Source of the DNA: Denitrificimonas caeni
GTDB taxonomy: Bacteria; Pseudomonadota; Gammaproteobacteria; Pseudomonadales; Pseudomonadaceae
NCBI RefSeq assembly: GCF_905120345.1
Contig: NZ_CAJHOA010000001.1
Location: 682,001-746,000, forward strand
DNA length: 64,000 bases
Direction: 5' to 3'
This document shows positions 28,030-39,110 of the stretch, one piece after another. The position numbers and the translations under genes are program-made. Position 1 is the stretch's first letter, and every line of letters begins with the position of its first letter. The notes beneath the pieces are model-generated. The model saw only the letters and a list, made by a program, of their open reading frames with translations, searched no databases and had not been told where the DNA came from.

Positions 28030-28970
28030 TGGATATGCAGGGACGCACGCACATTGAGCTGCATGATTTATTAGACATGCGTCATTACTTGCACAAAATT
28101 CAGTTATTTAGCACACCTCTGCAGCGCAGTGCCTTACTCGGCTTACACCGCTCGCGCTTACGCGGTCGCGGTATGGACTTTGATCAGGTGCGTGCTTATC
28201 AGACTGGCGATGATGCGCGTAGCATTGATTGGCGTGTCACCGCGCGGACCGGCGAAGTCCATACCAAAGTTTTCCATGAAGAGCGTGAACGCCCAACGTT
28301 CATTCTCGTTGAGCAAAGTTTGCATCTATTTTTTGCCACCACAGGCTGTTTTAAATCAGTACTGGCTGCGCAGGCTGCCAGCTTGTTTGCTTGGGCAAGT
28401 TTGCAACACAATGATCGTATAGGCGGTTTAGTCTTCGATGATAACGGTGTCACGCATACGCCAGCACATCGTAATAAACACAGTGTTCTGCATTTTTTAC
28501 ATGCGATTGCAAATGCCAACCAGCGCCTGCAACAGCCGGTGACTGACGGGCTCAGCAACCCCTTACCCGAGGCGCTGCAGCAAGCACGGCGCCTGATGCG
28601 TCCGGGCAGCTTAATTATTTTAATTTGTAACGAGCGTCACTTAAATGATGAAACCAGTCAGTTATTACGCCGTTTAGCGCAACACTCTGAGCTGGTGTTA
28701 CTACCCCTCTCTGATCCCCTGGAGCATTGCTTACCTAAAATAGGCTATGCCCGATTTAATAGGGGCGATAGGAGTGTCGGACTTAATACCCATGACAGCA
28801 CGGTGCGCCAGCAATGGCAGGAAAAAGGTGAAGTTTATCAATTAGCCTGGCAAAACCTCGCACAGCAACTCAGCGCACCCCTGCTACCACTGAGTACGCA
28901 ACAGCCGATCCTGCAGCAATTACAAACCTTCAATTTGCAGCAGACGCGCAGCACAGACGGTACAACATGA
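28029..28970 (+). CDS. DUF58 domain-containing protein of the MoxR/Bat operon
   Basis: A 313-aa cytoplasmic protein with the DUF58 hallmark RGRGMDFDQVRAYQTGDDARSIDWRVTARTGEVHTKVFHEERERPTFILVEQS. DUF58 is a degenerate von Willebrand-A-like fold. The usual VDQS-x-S metal site reads VEQSLHL here, so metal binding is doubtful. It is thought to partner the MoxR ATPase. Overlaps at both ends (TAATG with moxR; four bases with the DUF4381 gene) show strong operon coupling. Confidence 0.88.
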   Translation: MDMQGRTHIELHDLLDMRHYLHKIQLFSTPLQRSALLGLHRSRLRGRGMDFDQVRAYQTGDDARSIDWRVTARTGEVHTKVFHEERERPTFILVEQSLHLFFATTGCFKSVLAAQAASLFAWASLQHNDRIGGLVFDDNGVTHTPAHRNKHSVLHFLHAIANANQRLQQPVTDGLSNPLPEALQQARRLMRPGSLIILICNERHLNDETSQLLRRLAQHSELVLLPLSDPLEHCLPKIGYARFNRGDRSVGLNTHDSTVRQQWQEKGEVYQLAWQNLAQQLSAPLLPLSTQQPILQQLQTFNLQQTRSTDGTT

Positions 28971-29449
28971 TTAGCATTGAGCAACTACAGCCCATTATTT
29001 TACCGCCCCCTATTAGCGGCTGGCCACCGGCTATTGGCTGGTGGCTGCTGGCCCTATTGGTGATTATCGTGTTGGCGGGGTGGCGTTACCTGAGCAGCGT
29101 AAAGACACAGCCGCAGCGACCACTCAACCATGATCCGTTACGTGACAGCGCTTTACAGCAGTTGCAGACGTTGCCAAAACCGCATGGCGGCGAACAAGTT
29201 GGCCCTTGGTTGCAGCAGCTTAATCAATTGTTAAAACGTATCTGTGCGACACGCTACCCTGAGCATGCCAGTCACACCCTGAGCGGGCGTGAATGGTTAG
29301 CATTTTTAGACAGTCGCTGCCCAGCTGCTGGACTTACGCGCTGGATGATTTTAGTACAGGGCGCCTATCAGCCTGATTGCCGCCTAGACGATAAATCCAT
29401 TGCTCAATTGCAGCAGGCCATCGATACTTGGATTCGTAAACATGTTTGA
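28967..29449 (+). CDS. DUF4381 domain-containing membrane protein
   Basis: 160 aa with one N-terminal membrane segment (PPAIGWWLLALLVIIVLAGWRYL) and a short cytoplasmic domain. The pattern LQQLNQLLKRICATRYPEHASHTLSGREWLAFLDSR is typical of DUF4381 in Bat operons. It lies between DUF58 and batA and overlaps both (4 and 8 bases). Its role is not known; the anchor suggests it tethers the MoxR/VWA complex at the membrane. Confidence 0.82.
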   Translation: MISIEQLQPIILPPPISGWPPAIGWWLLALLVIIVLAGWRYLSSVKTQPQRPLNHDPLRDSALQQLQTLPKPHGGEQVGPWLQQLNQLLKRICATRYPEHASHTLSGREWLAFLDSRCPAAGLTRWMILVQGAYQPDCRLDDKSIAQLQQAIDTWIRKHV

Positions 29450-30449
29450 ATTTGCCTGGCCATGGTTGTTCCTATTAGCGCCTCTACCTTGGTTAGTACG
29501 TACTTTTGTGCCCTCTTTACAGCATCAAGATGTAGAGTTGCGTACACCTTTCTCTAACGAAATCGACGAACTAGAGCATGCTCAGCGTAGTGCTTTACCA
29601 CGTTGGCGTAGCCACACTGTTGTGTATAGTTTCTTGTGGCTACTGTTGCTCTGCGCCGCTGCGCGACCACAATTACAAGGCAGCCTAGAGGAACAAACGA
29701 TCACAGGACGCGATTTATTAATTGCGGTGGATGTCTCGAGTTCCATGCTCTATAGCGATATGCAATTAGACGACAACAACGTTTCGCGGATGGAGTTCGT
29801 CAAACACTGGTTGGATAATTTTATTATCCAACGCCATGGCGATCGTTTGGGCTTGATCTTATTTGGCAGTCAAGCGTATCTGCAGGCGCCACTAACCTAT
29901 GACCATCAGAGCGTACGTACTTGGGTGCAAGAAGCTCAGTCTGGAATTGCCGGTAATAACACGTCAATTGGCGATGCAGTAGGGCTAGCGATCAAACGTT
30001 TGCGCACACGCCCAGCGAACCACCGTGTGCTCATTTTAGTCACCGACGGTGCCAACACCAGCGGTGTAATGTCACCCGTAGCCGCAGCGCAACTGGCGGC
30101 GCGCTATCAGATTAAAATTTACACAGTGGGTATTGGCAGCAGTCAAACTGATAATTTACAACAGTTGATTGAAACCAGCAGCCTGGAACTGGATGAGCAA
30201 ACCTTAAAAGATATTTCTCAGGTCACCGGTGGTCAATACTTCCACATCAACAATAGCAACGATTTAGCCGACATTTATCGCAGTCTCAACCAACTCGAAC
30301 CCAGCGCAGACTATCAAATTCCTAAACGTAAGACGCAAGAACTGTATAGCTGGCCTTTAGCTGCAGCATTTTTACTGAGCATGCTGCTCGTTGTCTTGCG
30401 TGTCTATAGTGCGTACCGCCAAGTTCCAGCGACTCAGGAGTGCAATTAA
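29442..30449 (+). CDS. batA: BatA-type VWA domain membrane protein
   Basis: 335 aa: an N-terminal membrane segment (WPWLFLLAPLPWLV), a second near residue 60-72, a von Willebrand A domain (about 88-290) and a C-terminal span. The MIDAS metal site is complete: DVSSS at residues 97-101, a central Thr in NNTSIGDA and VTDGAN. The start at 29442 (MFEFAWPW) overlaps the preceding gene by eight bases; an upstream TTG would only add non-conserved residues. Known as 'aerotolerance' protein BatA from Bacteroides, though the role in Pseudomonas-like bacteria is unclear. Confidence 0.9.
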   Translation: MFEFAWPWLFLLAPLPWLVRTFVPSLQHQDVELRTPFSNEIDELEHAQRSALPRWRSHTVVYSFLWLLLLCAAARPQLQGSLEEQTITGRDLLIAVDVSSSMLYSDMQLDDNNVSRMEFVKHWLDNFIIQRHGDRLGLILFGSQAYLQAPLTYDHQSVRTWVQEAQSGIAGNNTSIGDAVGLAIKRLRTRPANHRVLILVTDGANTSGVMSPVAAAQLAARYQIKIYTVGIGSSQTDNLQQLIETSSLELDEQTLKDISQVTGGQYFHINNSNDLADIYRSLNQLEPSADYQIPKRKTQELYSWPLAAAFLLSMLLVVLRVYSAYRQVPATQECN

Positions 30450-32182
30450 TGTCATGGCTGATCACTCACTGGCCAGAATGGACGCGACCCTACTGGCTGC
30501 TCTGCATACCTGTTAGCGCCTTCTTGCTCTGGGCGCTCTATCGAGTGCATCAATCACAATACGATTGGCGATCATTATTACCGCAAGCATTCCACGCTGT
30601 GTTATTAAACATTGGAGCACCACGCCAACGTAACGCTCGCTACTTTTTATTAGGTTGCGCATGGTTATCCGCAGTATTAGCTCTCATGGGTCCCAGCTGG
30701 GAAAAAAACACTGAACAGAGCAACCACGAACAACATTTAGCCCCCTTGGTGATTGTGATCCAACTGACCCATGATGTCTTGGCCAATGATTTACCTCCCA
30801 GTCGCTTACACCATATTCGCGAAAAAATACTCAAGGTGCTGGAAAAGCGCGACGCTGCTTATACCGCGTTAGTTGTCTACTCAGGCAGCGCACATACGCT
30901 GGTACCTCTCAGCAATGATTTACTCACCAGTCAAAATCTTCTGCAAGCACTGCAGCCGGATCTGATGCCAACGCCTGGGTTACGTGCAGATTTAGCGATA
31001 GAACGCGCCATCAAATTATTACAACAAGGTGCGCAAGGCGAAGGTCAGATTCTACTGATCAGTACTGGTGTTTCGGTTCACGAGCAAACCAAGATCCAAA
31101 AATTACTTAAGCCGCACGCTATACATCTGAACATTATGGGGGTTGGCAGCACAGACGGCGCCCCTCTGACATATTCAGTAGACGGTCATTTTTTGACTGA
31201 TACATCAGGTGCCATTGTTATTAGTCGACTCAATGAGACCTCTTTGCAGCTCCTGGCTAAACAAACAGACAGCCCTTATGTGCAGCTTCGTTTGGATGAC
31301 AGCGACCTTGCGGCATTGGATATTTTCACTCAAACAGAAAGCAGCTTCAGCACCGGTATTATCGGACACGCAGCAGCTCAGCAGGATCAAGGGTATTGGT
31401 TTATTTTACCGATACTCTTACTTGCCGCTACTTTTGCACGACGTGGCAGCCTGCTACTGATCCTGGTTTGTCTACTGCCTATGTCGTCATTTGCCTTTGA
31501 GCTGGAGCATCTATGGCTTCGCCCTGATCAGCAAGGTGCAAAACTCCTAGAGCAGCAGCCTGAGCTCGCCGCAGAGCACTTTACTGATCCGTTGTGGCGC
31601 GCCACAGCTTTATATTTAGCAGAGGACTACCAAGCTGCCGCCGCACTGTTTGCCGACTTTGATACGGCCGAGGCGCACTATAATCGCGGTAATGCCCTTG
31701 CTTTATCCGGTTTACTGCCAGAAGCACTGGAGGCCTATCAGTACGCGCTCAGCCAAGCCCCAGATATGTTGGCTGCACAGTACAACATAGCGGTGGTTAA
31801 AGAGCAGCTAAAGACCGTCCAAGAGAGCAAGACTGATAACAAAGAGACGTCCACGCCTAAAGCTGAGTCGGCATCAGCTGCAACAGAATCCTTTAGCGCA
31901 ACAACGTCCTCAGCAGCAGCGACGACCACGCCTGAGTCTTCACAGCAAAATGGTATATCGTCAACCGAACCAAAAATAACACCATCACAAGGACTCAACA
32001 GCACACTACCCTCAGCACAGTTAAGCCCCCAGAACCCAACAGCAGCGCAGCAGCCTGAAACCCGTCCAACAGAACCGTCGCTGCACTTAGAAAGCTGGCT
32101 TGAACAAATTCCTGATAACCCCAGCGAATTGTTAAAGCGTAAATTTTGGTATGAGCAAAGCATGCAGGAGTCAGCACCTTGA
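30449..32182 (+). CDS. batB: BatB/BatC-type protein: degenerate VWA domain fused to TPR and low-complexity tail
   Basis: 577 aa. Membrane segments at about 17-31 and 66-81 precede a VWA-like domain. Its MIDAS motif DxSxS is replaced by QLTHD (residues 105-109), so it probably does not bind metal. Further spans follow near 310-345, then a TPR unit (YNRGNALALSGLLPEALEAYQYALSQAPDM). The C-terminal stretch is Ser/Thr/Ala/Gln-rich (roughly residues 450-555). This is a natural BatB-BatC fusion, as in pseudomonads. CAGGAG lies 8 bases before ATG 30449. It overlaps batA (TAATG) and batD (TTGA). Confidence 0.87.
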   Translation: MSWLITHWPEWTRPYWLLCIPVSAFLLWALYRVHQSQYDWRSLLPQAFHAVLLNIGAPRQRNARYFLLGCAWLSAVLALMGPSWEKNTEQSNHEQHLAPLVIVIQLTHDVLANDLPPSRLHHIREKILKVLEKRDAAYTALVVYSGSAHTLVPLSNDLLTSQNLLQALQPDLMPTPGLRADLAIERAIKLLQQGAQGEGQILLISTGVSVHEQTKIQKLLKPHAIHLNIMGVGSTDGAPLTYSVDGHFLTDTSGAIVISRLNETSLQLLAKQTDSPYVQLRLDDSDLAALDIFTQTESSFSTGIIGHAAAQQDQGYWFILPILLLAATFARRGSLLLILVCLLPMSSFAFELEHLWLRPDQQGAKLLEQQPELAAEHFTDPLWRATALYLAEDYQAAAALFADFDTAEAHYNRGNALALSGLLPEALEAYQYALSQAPDMLAAQYNIAVVKEQLKTVQESKTDNKETSTPKAESASAATESFSATTSSAAATTTPESSQQNGISSTEPKITPSQGLNSTLPSAQLSPQNPTAAQQPETRPTEPSLHLESWLEQIPDNPSELLKRKFWYEQSMQESAP

Positions 32183-33828
32183 ACACTCGTAACATTGCTT
32201 TTTATATCAGCTGGCTCCTGCTGCTGTGCATCACCCCAATACAGGCGGCAACTTTTACTGCAACAGTCGATCGTACTCAGCTCAATGCTGGTGAAAGTGT
32301 CGAGCTGATTTTAGAGTCTGATGACACAGCGCAATTTATCGCGCCAGATCTTGCGCCCTTAACACCTTTTTTTGAGCTACTGTCCAGTAAACAAATCAAC
32401 CGTTTTAGCTCCGTAGCCGGCGCTCAACGTCCTATCACTCAGTGGATACTGATGCTCCTACCGAAACAAACAGGCTTTGTCATTATCCCGCCGCTAACCT
32501 TAGGAAAACTGCAAAGCACACCTATTAATCTCTACATCAAAGAATTAAAAGAGCCACCTATCGCACAACTTGAGCCGGTGTATATTGACACTCAGCTTGA
32601 TCAAGAATGGGTCTATGTCCAAGCTCAAGTCGTACTTACTTTACGTATTTACCACGCGATTCCATTATTTGCGGACAGCAACCTCACCCCACTGCTGATA
32701 GATAATGCTCGAGTGGAACAGCTGGGTAAGCCGCGTACGTTTGAGCAGCATATCAATGGTGTACGCCACGGCGTGATTGAGATCGACTATGCAATTTTTC
32801 CACAGCAAAGTGGACTGCTTGAAATTCCAGCACAAACATTCTCAGCCACCTTGGCCGGTCATGATCCACACTCCCTGACGCCGTTTAAAGCGAGCCCAGG
32901 ACAGCGTATTCAGGTCAAATCAGCTCGTATTCCATTGCCGGTGAAAAACATCCCTAGCAGCTACCCAGCCGATGCTGTATGGCTGCCAGCCAAACACGTT
33001 AATCTTGAACAAAGCTGGACACACAGCCTCGACACACCTATTACTGCAGGCAGCGCCATTACCCGTTTATTGACACTGCGTGTTGAAGGTTTACCGAGTT
33101 CACAGTTGCCCACACTGCCACTGAGCGCTTCTAACGCTTATAAAGTTTATGTCGATAAACCCTCATTCAGTCATCAATATACTGAGCAAGGATTATTCAG
33201 CAGTCGTGATGAACGGCAAGCTTTTGTTTTTGAAACGACTGGTCAACATACCCTGGCAGAAATTCAACTGCCGTGGTGGAACACCCATACTGATCAGCTT
33301 GAGTATGCCAAGTTAGCCGAGCAACCACTGCTGGTGACCGCCCAAGTACTAGGCCCTAACACAGATATCCTAAAGCCAACAGACACGCTCTTAACGACAC
33401 CTGTGCTGGATATCTACCCGCTTAGATTCTGGCAAGCCTTGAGTGTCTTTTTTGCCATTCTAAGCTTTATTGGCTTTAGTTTATGGTGGCGAGCGCGTCA
33501 CCAGCCAGCGGTGCTGGTCTCCAGCAGTGGACCCAGTCCGCGTAATCTACAAGATGATTTAAAACGAGCGTGTTTATCCAATGACCCCAACAGCACCCGT
33601 CAAGCACTGGATGCTTGGGCTCGCCAGCATCCTGAATCCTTGGTGGACATGGCCGCACGCGACAGTACTCTCAGTGAGGCGCTAGATGCTTTAAATAGTG
33701 CGCTCTACAGTGAAAACTACAGCGACTGGCAAGGTCAAGATCTGTGGCAAGCTATTCGTCAGCTATCGTTTGAGGTGCCGGTTAGCACGAGCAGTGAAGA
33801 TCAGCTGCCACCACTGTATCCACCCTAA
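32179..33828 (+). CDS. batD: BatD-family protein
   Basis: A 549-aa exported, membrane-anchored protein. A signal peptide (NIAFYISWLLLLCITPIQAA) is followed by a large periplasmic beta-rich region beginning TFTATVDRTQLNAGESVELILESDD, typical of BatD 'oxygen tolerance' proteins. A membrane span near residues 418-435 (VFFAILSFIGFSLWWRARH) leads to a short cytoplasmic end. Translation appears to start at TTG 32179, preceded by CAGGAG and overlapping the batB TGA. It is the last gene of the six-gene operon; no clear terminator follows. Confidence 0.87.
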   Translation: MNTRNIAFYISWLLLLCITPIQAATFTATVDRTQLNAGESVELILESDDTAQFIAPDLAPLTPFFELLSSKQINRFSSVAGAQRPITQWILMLLPKQTGFVIIPPLTLGKLQSTPINLYIKELKEPPIAQLEPVYIDTQLDQEWVYVQAQVVLTLRIYHAIPLFADSNLTPLLIDNARVEQLGKPRTFEQHINGVRHGVIEIDYAIFPQQSGLLEIPAQTFSATLAGHDPHSLTPFKASPGQRIQVKSARIPLPVKNIPSSYPADAVWLPAKHVNLEQSWTHSLDTPITAGSAITRLLTLRVEGLPSSQLPTLPLSASNAYKVYVDKPSFSHQYTEQGLFSSRDERQAFVFETTGQHTLAEIQLPWWNTHTDQLEYAKLAEQPLLVTAQVLGPNTDILKPTDTLLTTPVLDIYPLRFWQALSVFFAILSFIGFSLWWRARHQPAVLVSSSGPSPRNLQDDLKRACLSNDPNSTRQALDAWARQHPESLVDMAARDSTLSEALDALNSALYSENYSDWQGQDLWQAIRQLSFEVPVSTSSEDQLPPLYPP

Positions 33829-33992
33829 ATAGCCTATTGATAGTGCCTGTGGCGTATACTATGACTAATGAGAGACTTTCGTTACTGCTGATAAAGCGGT
33901 ATGGTTTAAGGCATTTATGACCGATCTATGGCGCTGCACAAGCTTGTTCAGCGTATTTATTTTTATGACCTGCCCGTGAGATAACGACTAAG

Positions 33993-35069
33993 ATGGCTGA
34001 TTTACCAATCGATGATTTAAATATTGCTTCGAACGTGACGCTGATCACTCCAGAGCGACTAAAAAATAAAATACCACTCAGTGAGCTAGCAGAGCGTACC
34101 GTTTCTCACGGTCGACAAGTGGTTCGCGACATTCTGGATGGCACTGATCACCGTTTATTTATTGTTATTGGGCCCTGCTCTATTCATGATTTAAAAGCCG
34201 CACATGAATACGCCGACCGACTCAAAGCCTTAGCTGATGAAGTCTCAGACACTCTATTTTTAATTATGCGCGTGTACTTTGAGAAGCCTCGTACCACAGT
34301 GGGCTGGAAAGGCTTAATCAACGACCCCTACCTTGATGATTCTTTTAAAATTGAAGATGGTTTGCATATCGGTCGTAAGCTGCTGTTGGATCTCGCTGAA
34401 AAAGGCTTGCCGACGGCCACTGAGGCGCTGGATCCAATCTCACCACAGTACTTGCAAGACTTAATCAGCTGGTCAGCCATTGGTGCACGCACCACTGAAT
34501 CTCAGACCCACCGTGAAATGGCCTCAGGACTATCCTCGGCTGTTGGCTTTAAAAACGGTACAGATGGCGGTTTAACTGTTGCTATCAATGCTCTGCAATC
34601 AGTCTCCAGCCCACACCGTTTTTTAGGTATTAACCAGCAAGGTGGCGTATCTATCGTTACCACTAAAGGTAATCCCTATGGTCATGTGGTCTTACGCGGT
34701 GGTAACGGCAAGCCCAACTATGACTCAGTCAGTGTTGCTGTTTGCGAACAAGAGCTGCAAAAAGCTAAAATTAAAGCCAATATTATGATTGACTGCAGTC
34801 ACGCCAACTCCAACAAAGACCCAGCCCTGCAACCGTTGGTACTGGACAATATTGCCAATCAAATTGCCGATGGCAACCAGTCTATTAGCAGCTTAATGAT
34901 TGAAAGCCATCTTGGCTGGGGCAACCAATCCATCTGTGAAGACCTTAGCCAGCTCAAATATGGTGTATCAATTACCGACGCCTGCATTGACTGGGATACG
35001 ACAGAAAAAAGCATCCGCAGCATGCACGAAAAACTGAAAGATGTTTTACCCAAACGTCAACGCAGTTAA
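33993..35069 (+). CDS. 3-deoxy-7-phosphoheptulonate (DAHP) synthase, class I
   Basis: A 358-aa first enzyme of the shikimate pathway, joining PEP and erythrose-4-phosphate. Family blocks: IGPCSIHDLKAAHEYADRL, MRVYFEKPRTTVGWKGLINDP, ATEALDPISPQYLQDLISWSAIGARTTESQTHREMASGLSS, KNGTDGG, DCSHANSNKDP and ESHLGWGNQ. These carry the Cys, His, Glu and Asp metal ligands. Whether it is the Phe-, Tyr- or Trp-sensitive isozyme cannot be decided by eye. It stands alone, with a 164-base promoter gap upstream and a strong bidirectional terminator downstream. Confidence 0.94.
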   Translation: MADLPIDDLNIASNVTLITPERLKNKIPLSELAERTVSHGRQVVRDILDGTDHRLFIVIGPCSIHDLKAAHEYADRLKALADEVSDTLFLIMRVYFEKPRTTVGWKGLINDPYLDDSFKIEDGLHIGRKLLLDLAEKGLPTATEALDPISPQYLQDLISWSAIGARTTESQTHREMASGLSSAVGFKNGTDGGLTVAINALQSVSSPHRFLGINQQGGVSIVTTKGNPYGHVVLRGGNGKPNYDSVSVAVCEQELQKAKIKANIMIDCSHANSNKDPALQPLVLDNIANQIADGNQSISSLMIESHLGWGNQSICEDLSQLKYGVSITDACIDWDTTEKSIRSMHEKLKDVLPKRQRS

Positions 35070-35078
35070 GTATCATAG

Positions 35079-35112
35079 AAAAACGCCCAGTATGTGAACT
35101 GGGCGTTTTTTA
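35079..35112. terminator. bidirectional Rho-independent terminator between convergent genes
   Basis: AAAAACGCCCAGT (35079-35091) pairs exactly with ACTGGGCGTTTTT (35098-35110) around a 6-base loop. The A and T tracts let it work on both strands, ending the DAHP synthase gene on plus and the GNAT gene on minus. Confidence 0.92.
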
Positions 35113-35124
35113 TTAAGACTCGTT

Positions 35125-35391
35125 TTATTGTGGGTGACGCTGTACATACGTCGCGATATACGAGCAACTCGGAATAACCTTAAACTGATGTTCTTTAGCG
35201 TAAGCAAAGGCTGCTTTCGCAAGCACTGCTGCGACACCTTTACCGCGTAACTCACTGGGCACAAAGGTGTGACAAAAATCGAGCGTATGCTCATCCACTG
35301 TGCGGTATTCTAATAAGCCTTGATAGCCATCAACTACAGCTGAAAAACACTGCTTTTGGACATTATGTTCGACCTGGATCGGCTCACTCAT
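35125..35391 (-). CDS. small GNAT-like N-acetyltransferase (YjdJ/GATD type)
   Basis: An 88-aa protein of the short GNAT family (PF14542-like): GYQGLLEYRTVDEHTLDFCHTFVPSELRGKGVAAVLAKAAFAYAKEHQFKVIPSCSYIATYVQRHP. The RGKGVA segment is the acetyl-CoA pyrophosphate loop and the CSYIATYVQRHP end is the family signature. I choose ATG 35391 (MSEPIQVEH), preceded by GAGGT; the longer start at 35409 adds six residues. Natural substrate unknown. It lies downstream of ligA on the same strand, separated by a region with nested inverted repeats. Confidence 0.82.
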   Translation of the reverse strand: MSEPIQVEHNVQKQCFSAVVDGYQGLLEYRTVDEHTLDFCHTFVPSELRGKGVAAVLAKAAFAYAKEHQFKVIPSCSYIATYVQRHPQ

Positions 35392-35423
35392 GTGTACCTC
35401 CAAAACCATTATTTATTGTTAAC

Positions 35424-35480
35424 TTAGATCTTCAGCATACACCTATCGTATTGCAGTGTATCGGGTTCAGATCTAATTTT
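35424..35480. repeat. nested inverted repeat between ligA and the GNAT gene
   Basis: TTAGATCT (35424-35431) mirrors AGATCTAA (35069+400: 35469-35476), and inside it ATACAC (35437-35442) mirrors GTGTAT (35456-35461). A TTTT run follows on plus. No gene is found in this 131-base gap. It could be a ligA terminator or a regulator site for the GNAT gene. Confidence 0.5.
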
Positions 35481-35523
35481 AATGACGCTGGCAATTACTG
35501 TACCGTCCATTCATGACTGATCA

Positions 35524-37896
<2,373 letters not shown>

Positions 37897-37908
37897 CTAA
37901 TACCCAAA

Positions 37909-37936
37909 CAAAAAGAGCAGCCTTAGCTGCCCTTTT
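37909..37936 (-). terminator. hairpin with T tract between zipA and ligA
   Basis: On the minus strand AAAAGGGCAGC pairs with GCTGCTCTTTT (one G-T wobble) and runs into CTTTTTG. It lies just upstream of ligA and should reduce read-through from zipA. Confidence 0.65.
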
Positions 37937-37959
37937 CAAACTGTCAGAATGACAACAAA

Positions 37960-38754
37960 TTATAGTTTCTGTGTTAACTGCTGACGTTCAAAATCAGCAA
38001 TACGCTGACGGTAATGTTCAATAGTCTGTGCAGTCAATACGCTGCGGTGATCATCTTTAAGATCACCATCTAATTCTTTGGCTAATTTACGCGCCGCAGC
38101 AATCATCAAATCAAAAGCTTGGCGGCTATTGCGTGGTCCGGGTAGTCCCATAAAGAAACACACTGCACGGGTACTAAACAAATCCATATCATCTAAATCA
38201 AATGTACCGGGGTTCAGCGCATTGGCCATAGAGAATAATTTATCACCATTGCCGGTCATGCTTTCGTGGCGATGAAAAATATCCATTGAGCCAAAACGTA
38301 AGCCGCTCTCTAAGATGCTTTGTAATAATGCTGGGCCTTTAAAACCTTCTGCGTTGCGAGCGACCACATGAATAATTAAAATCTCTTCATAGTCATCTGC
38401 TGTGTTGCTAACCTCCTCCAATTCTTCATCAAAAGGATTAAGTAAGGCAGTCTCATCATATGCCGTTGCATCGTCTAAATTTTCAGTTTGACGGGCGTTG
38501 CGCATCTCAGTCTCAGCATGTAAACCTAACTCAAAGCTTTCAACGTCATGCAAAGACGGCTCGCGTTTTTTTACTGTGCGTGCTGGACCTAAAATCTCAG
38601 TACTTTCCTCATCAGGTAAGTCAGTCAAATTACGATCAAGACGAAACTTCAACGTGTTCTTATTACCGCTCATACGACGCCAGCCATCAAATAAAACAGC
38701 AGAAATCACAATAATACCGATAACAAATAGCCATTCACGTAAACCGATATCCAT
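37960..38754 (-). CDS. zipA: cell division protein ZipA
   Basis: A 264-aa inner-membrane protein that tethers FtsZ at the division site. The N-terminal anchor ([24 protein letters not shown]) is followed by a charged linker rich in Glu/Asp. The FtsZ-binding ZipA_C domain (about 120-255) has [38 protein letters not shown] and the [32 protein letters not shown] end. It is upstream of ligA, the conserved Pseudomonas order. The smc gene that normally precedes zipA is absent here; a 356-base gap with a terminator lies upstream instead. Confidence 0.95.
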   Translation of the reverse strand: MDIGLREWLFVIGIIVISAVLFDGWRRMSGNKNTLKFRLDRNLTDLPDEESTEILGPARTVKKREPSLHDVESFELGLHAETEMRNARQTENLDDATAYDETALLNPFDEELEEVSNTADDYEEILIIHVVARNAEGFKGPALLQSILESGLRFGSMDIFHRHESMTGNGDKLFSMANALNPGTFDLDDMDLFSTRAVCFFMGLPGPRNSRQAFDLMIAAARKLAKELDGDLKDDHRSVLTAQTIEHYRQRIADFERQQLTQKL

Positions 38755-39110
38755 GAGATATATGCACTCCTAAAACAATCCAATAAAAAAGGGCTTCACA
38801 ACCCTACACGGGTGATACCTAACAGAGATAACTGCCTTGCATCACACCACACAATTTAAACTTAACATCAGCACAGCTAATCGACTGCACTGATGTATAG
38901 CACTTGGAACAGTAAAAACTCGAGCTGTTCCATGATCTGTATCTATATTAACAAAGATTAAAGCAAAGCTTATATTATTAGCAGCGCAAATAGGTAACAA
39001 ATTACCCTATAGCCCTCTAATTATAAAGGTTTAGTAAAACTCAACCGTCTTACCACAGACAAAGACAGTCCATTACGCCTTAAAGACAATGCCAACTGAA
39101 CTGAGTTGAC
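38755..39110. other. 356-base gene-free gap upstream of zipA
   Basis: No ORF with family similarity was found on either strand. It is AT-rich and holds a minus-strand terminator hairpin (38785-38805) and an inverted repeat TGGAACAG/CTGTTCCA (38905-38912 and 38925-38932). The promoter of zipA must lie between 38755 and about 38785 or just beyond. In most pseudomonads smc occupies this position. Confidence 0.6.
38785..38805 (-). terminator. minus-strand terminator upstream of zipA
   Basis: On the minus strand AGGGTT and AGCCCT pair (one G-T wobble) around GTGA, followed directly by six T residues. It ends transcription arriving from the nitrilase/aminotransferase pair before zipA. Confidence 0.65.

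Noticed and set aside
31860-32090. Possible tandem repeat in the batB tail
   Set aside because: Low-complexity Ser/Thr/Ala/Gln composition without a regular period.
31738-32163. 141-aa ORF on minus inside batB
   Set aside because: Shadow of the Ser/Thr/Ala-rich low-complexity region; no domain or ribosome site, and overlapped entirely by a well-supported gene.
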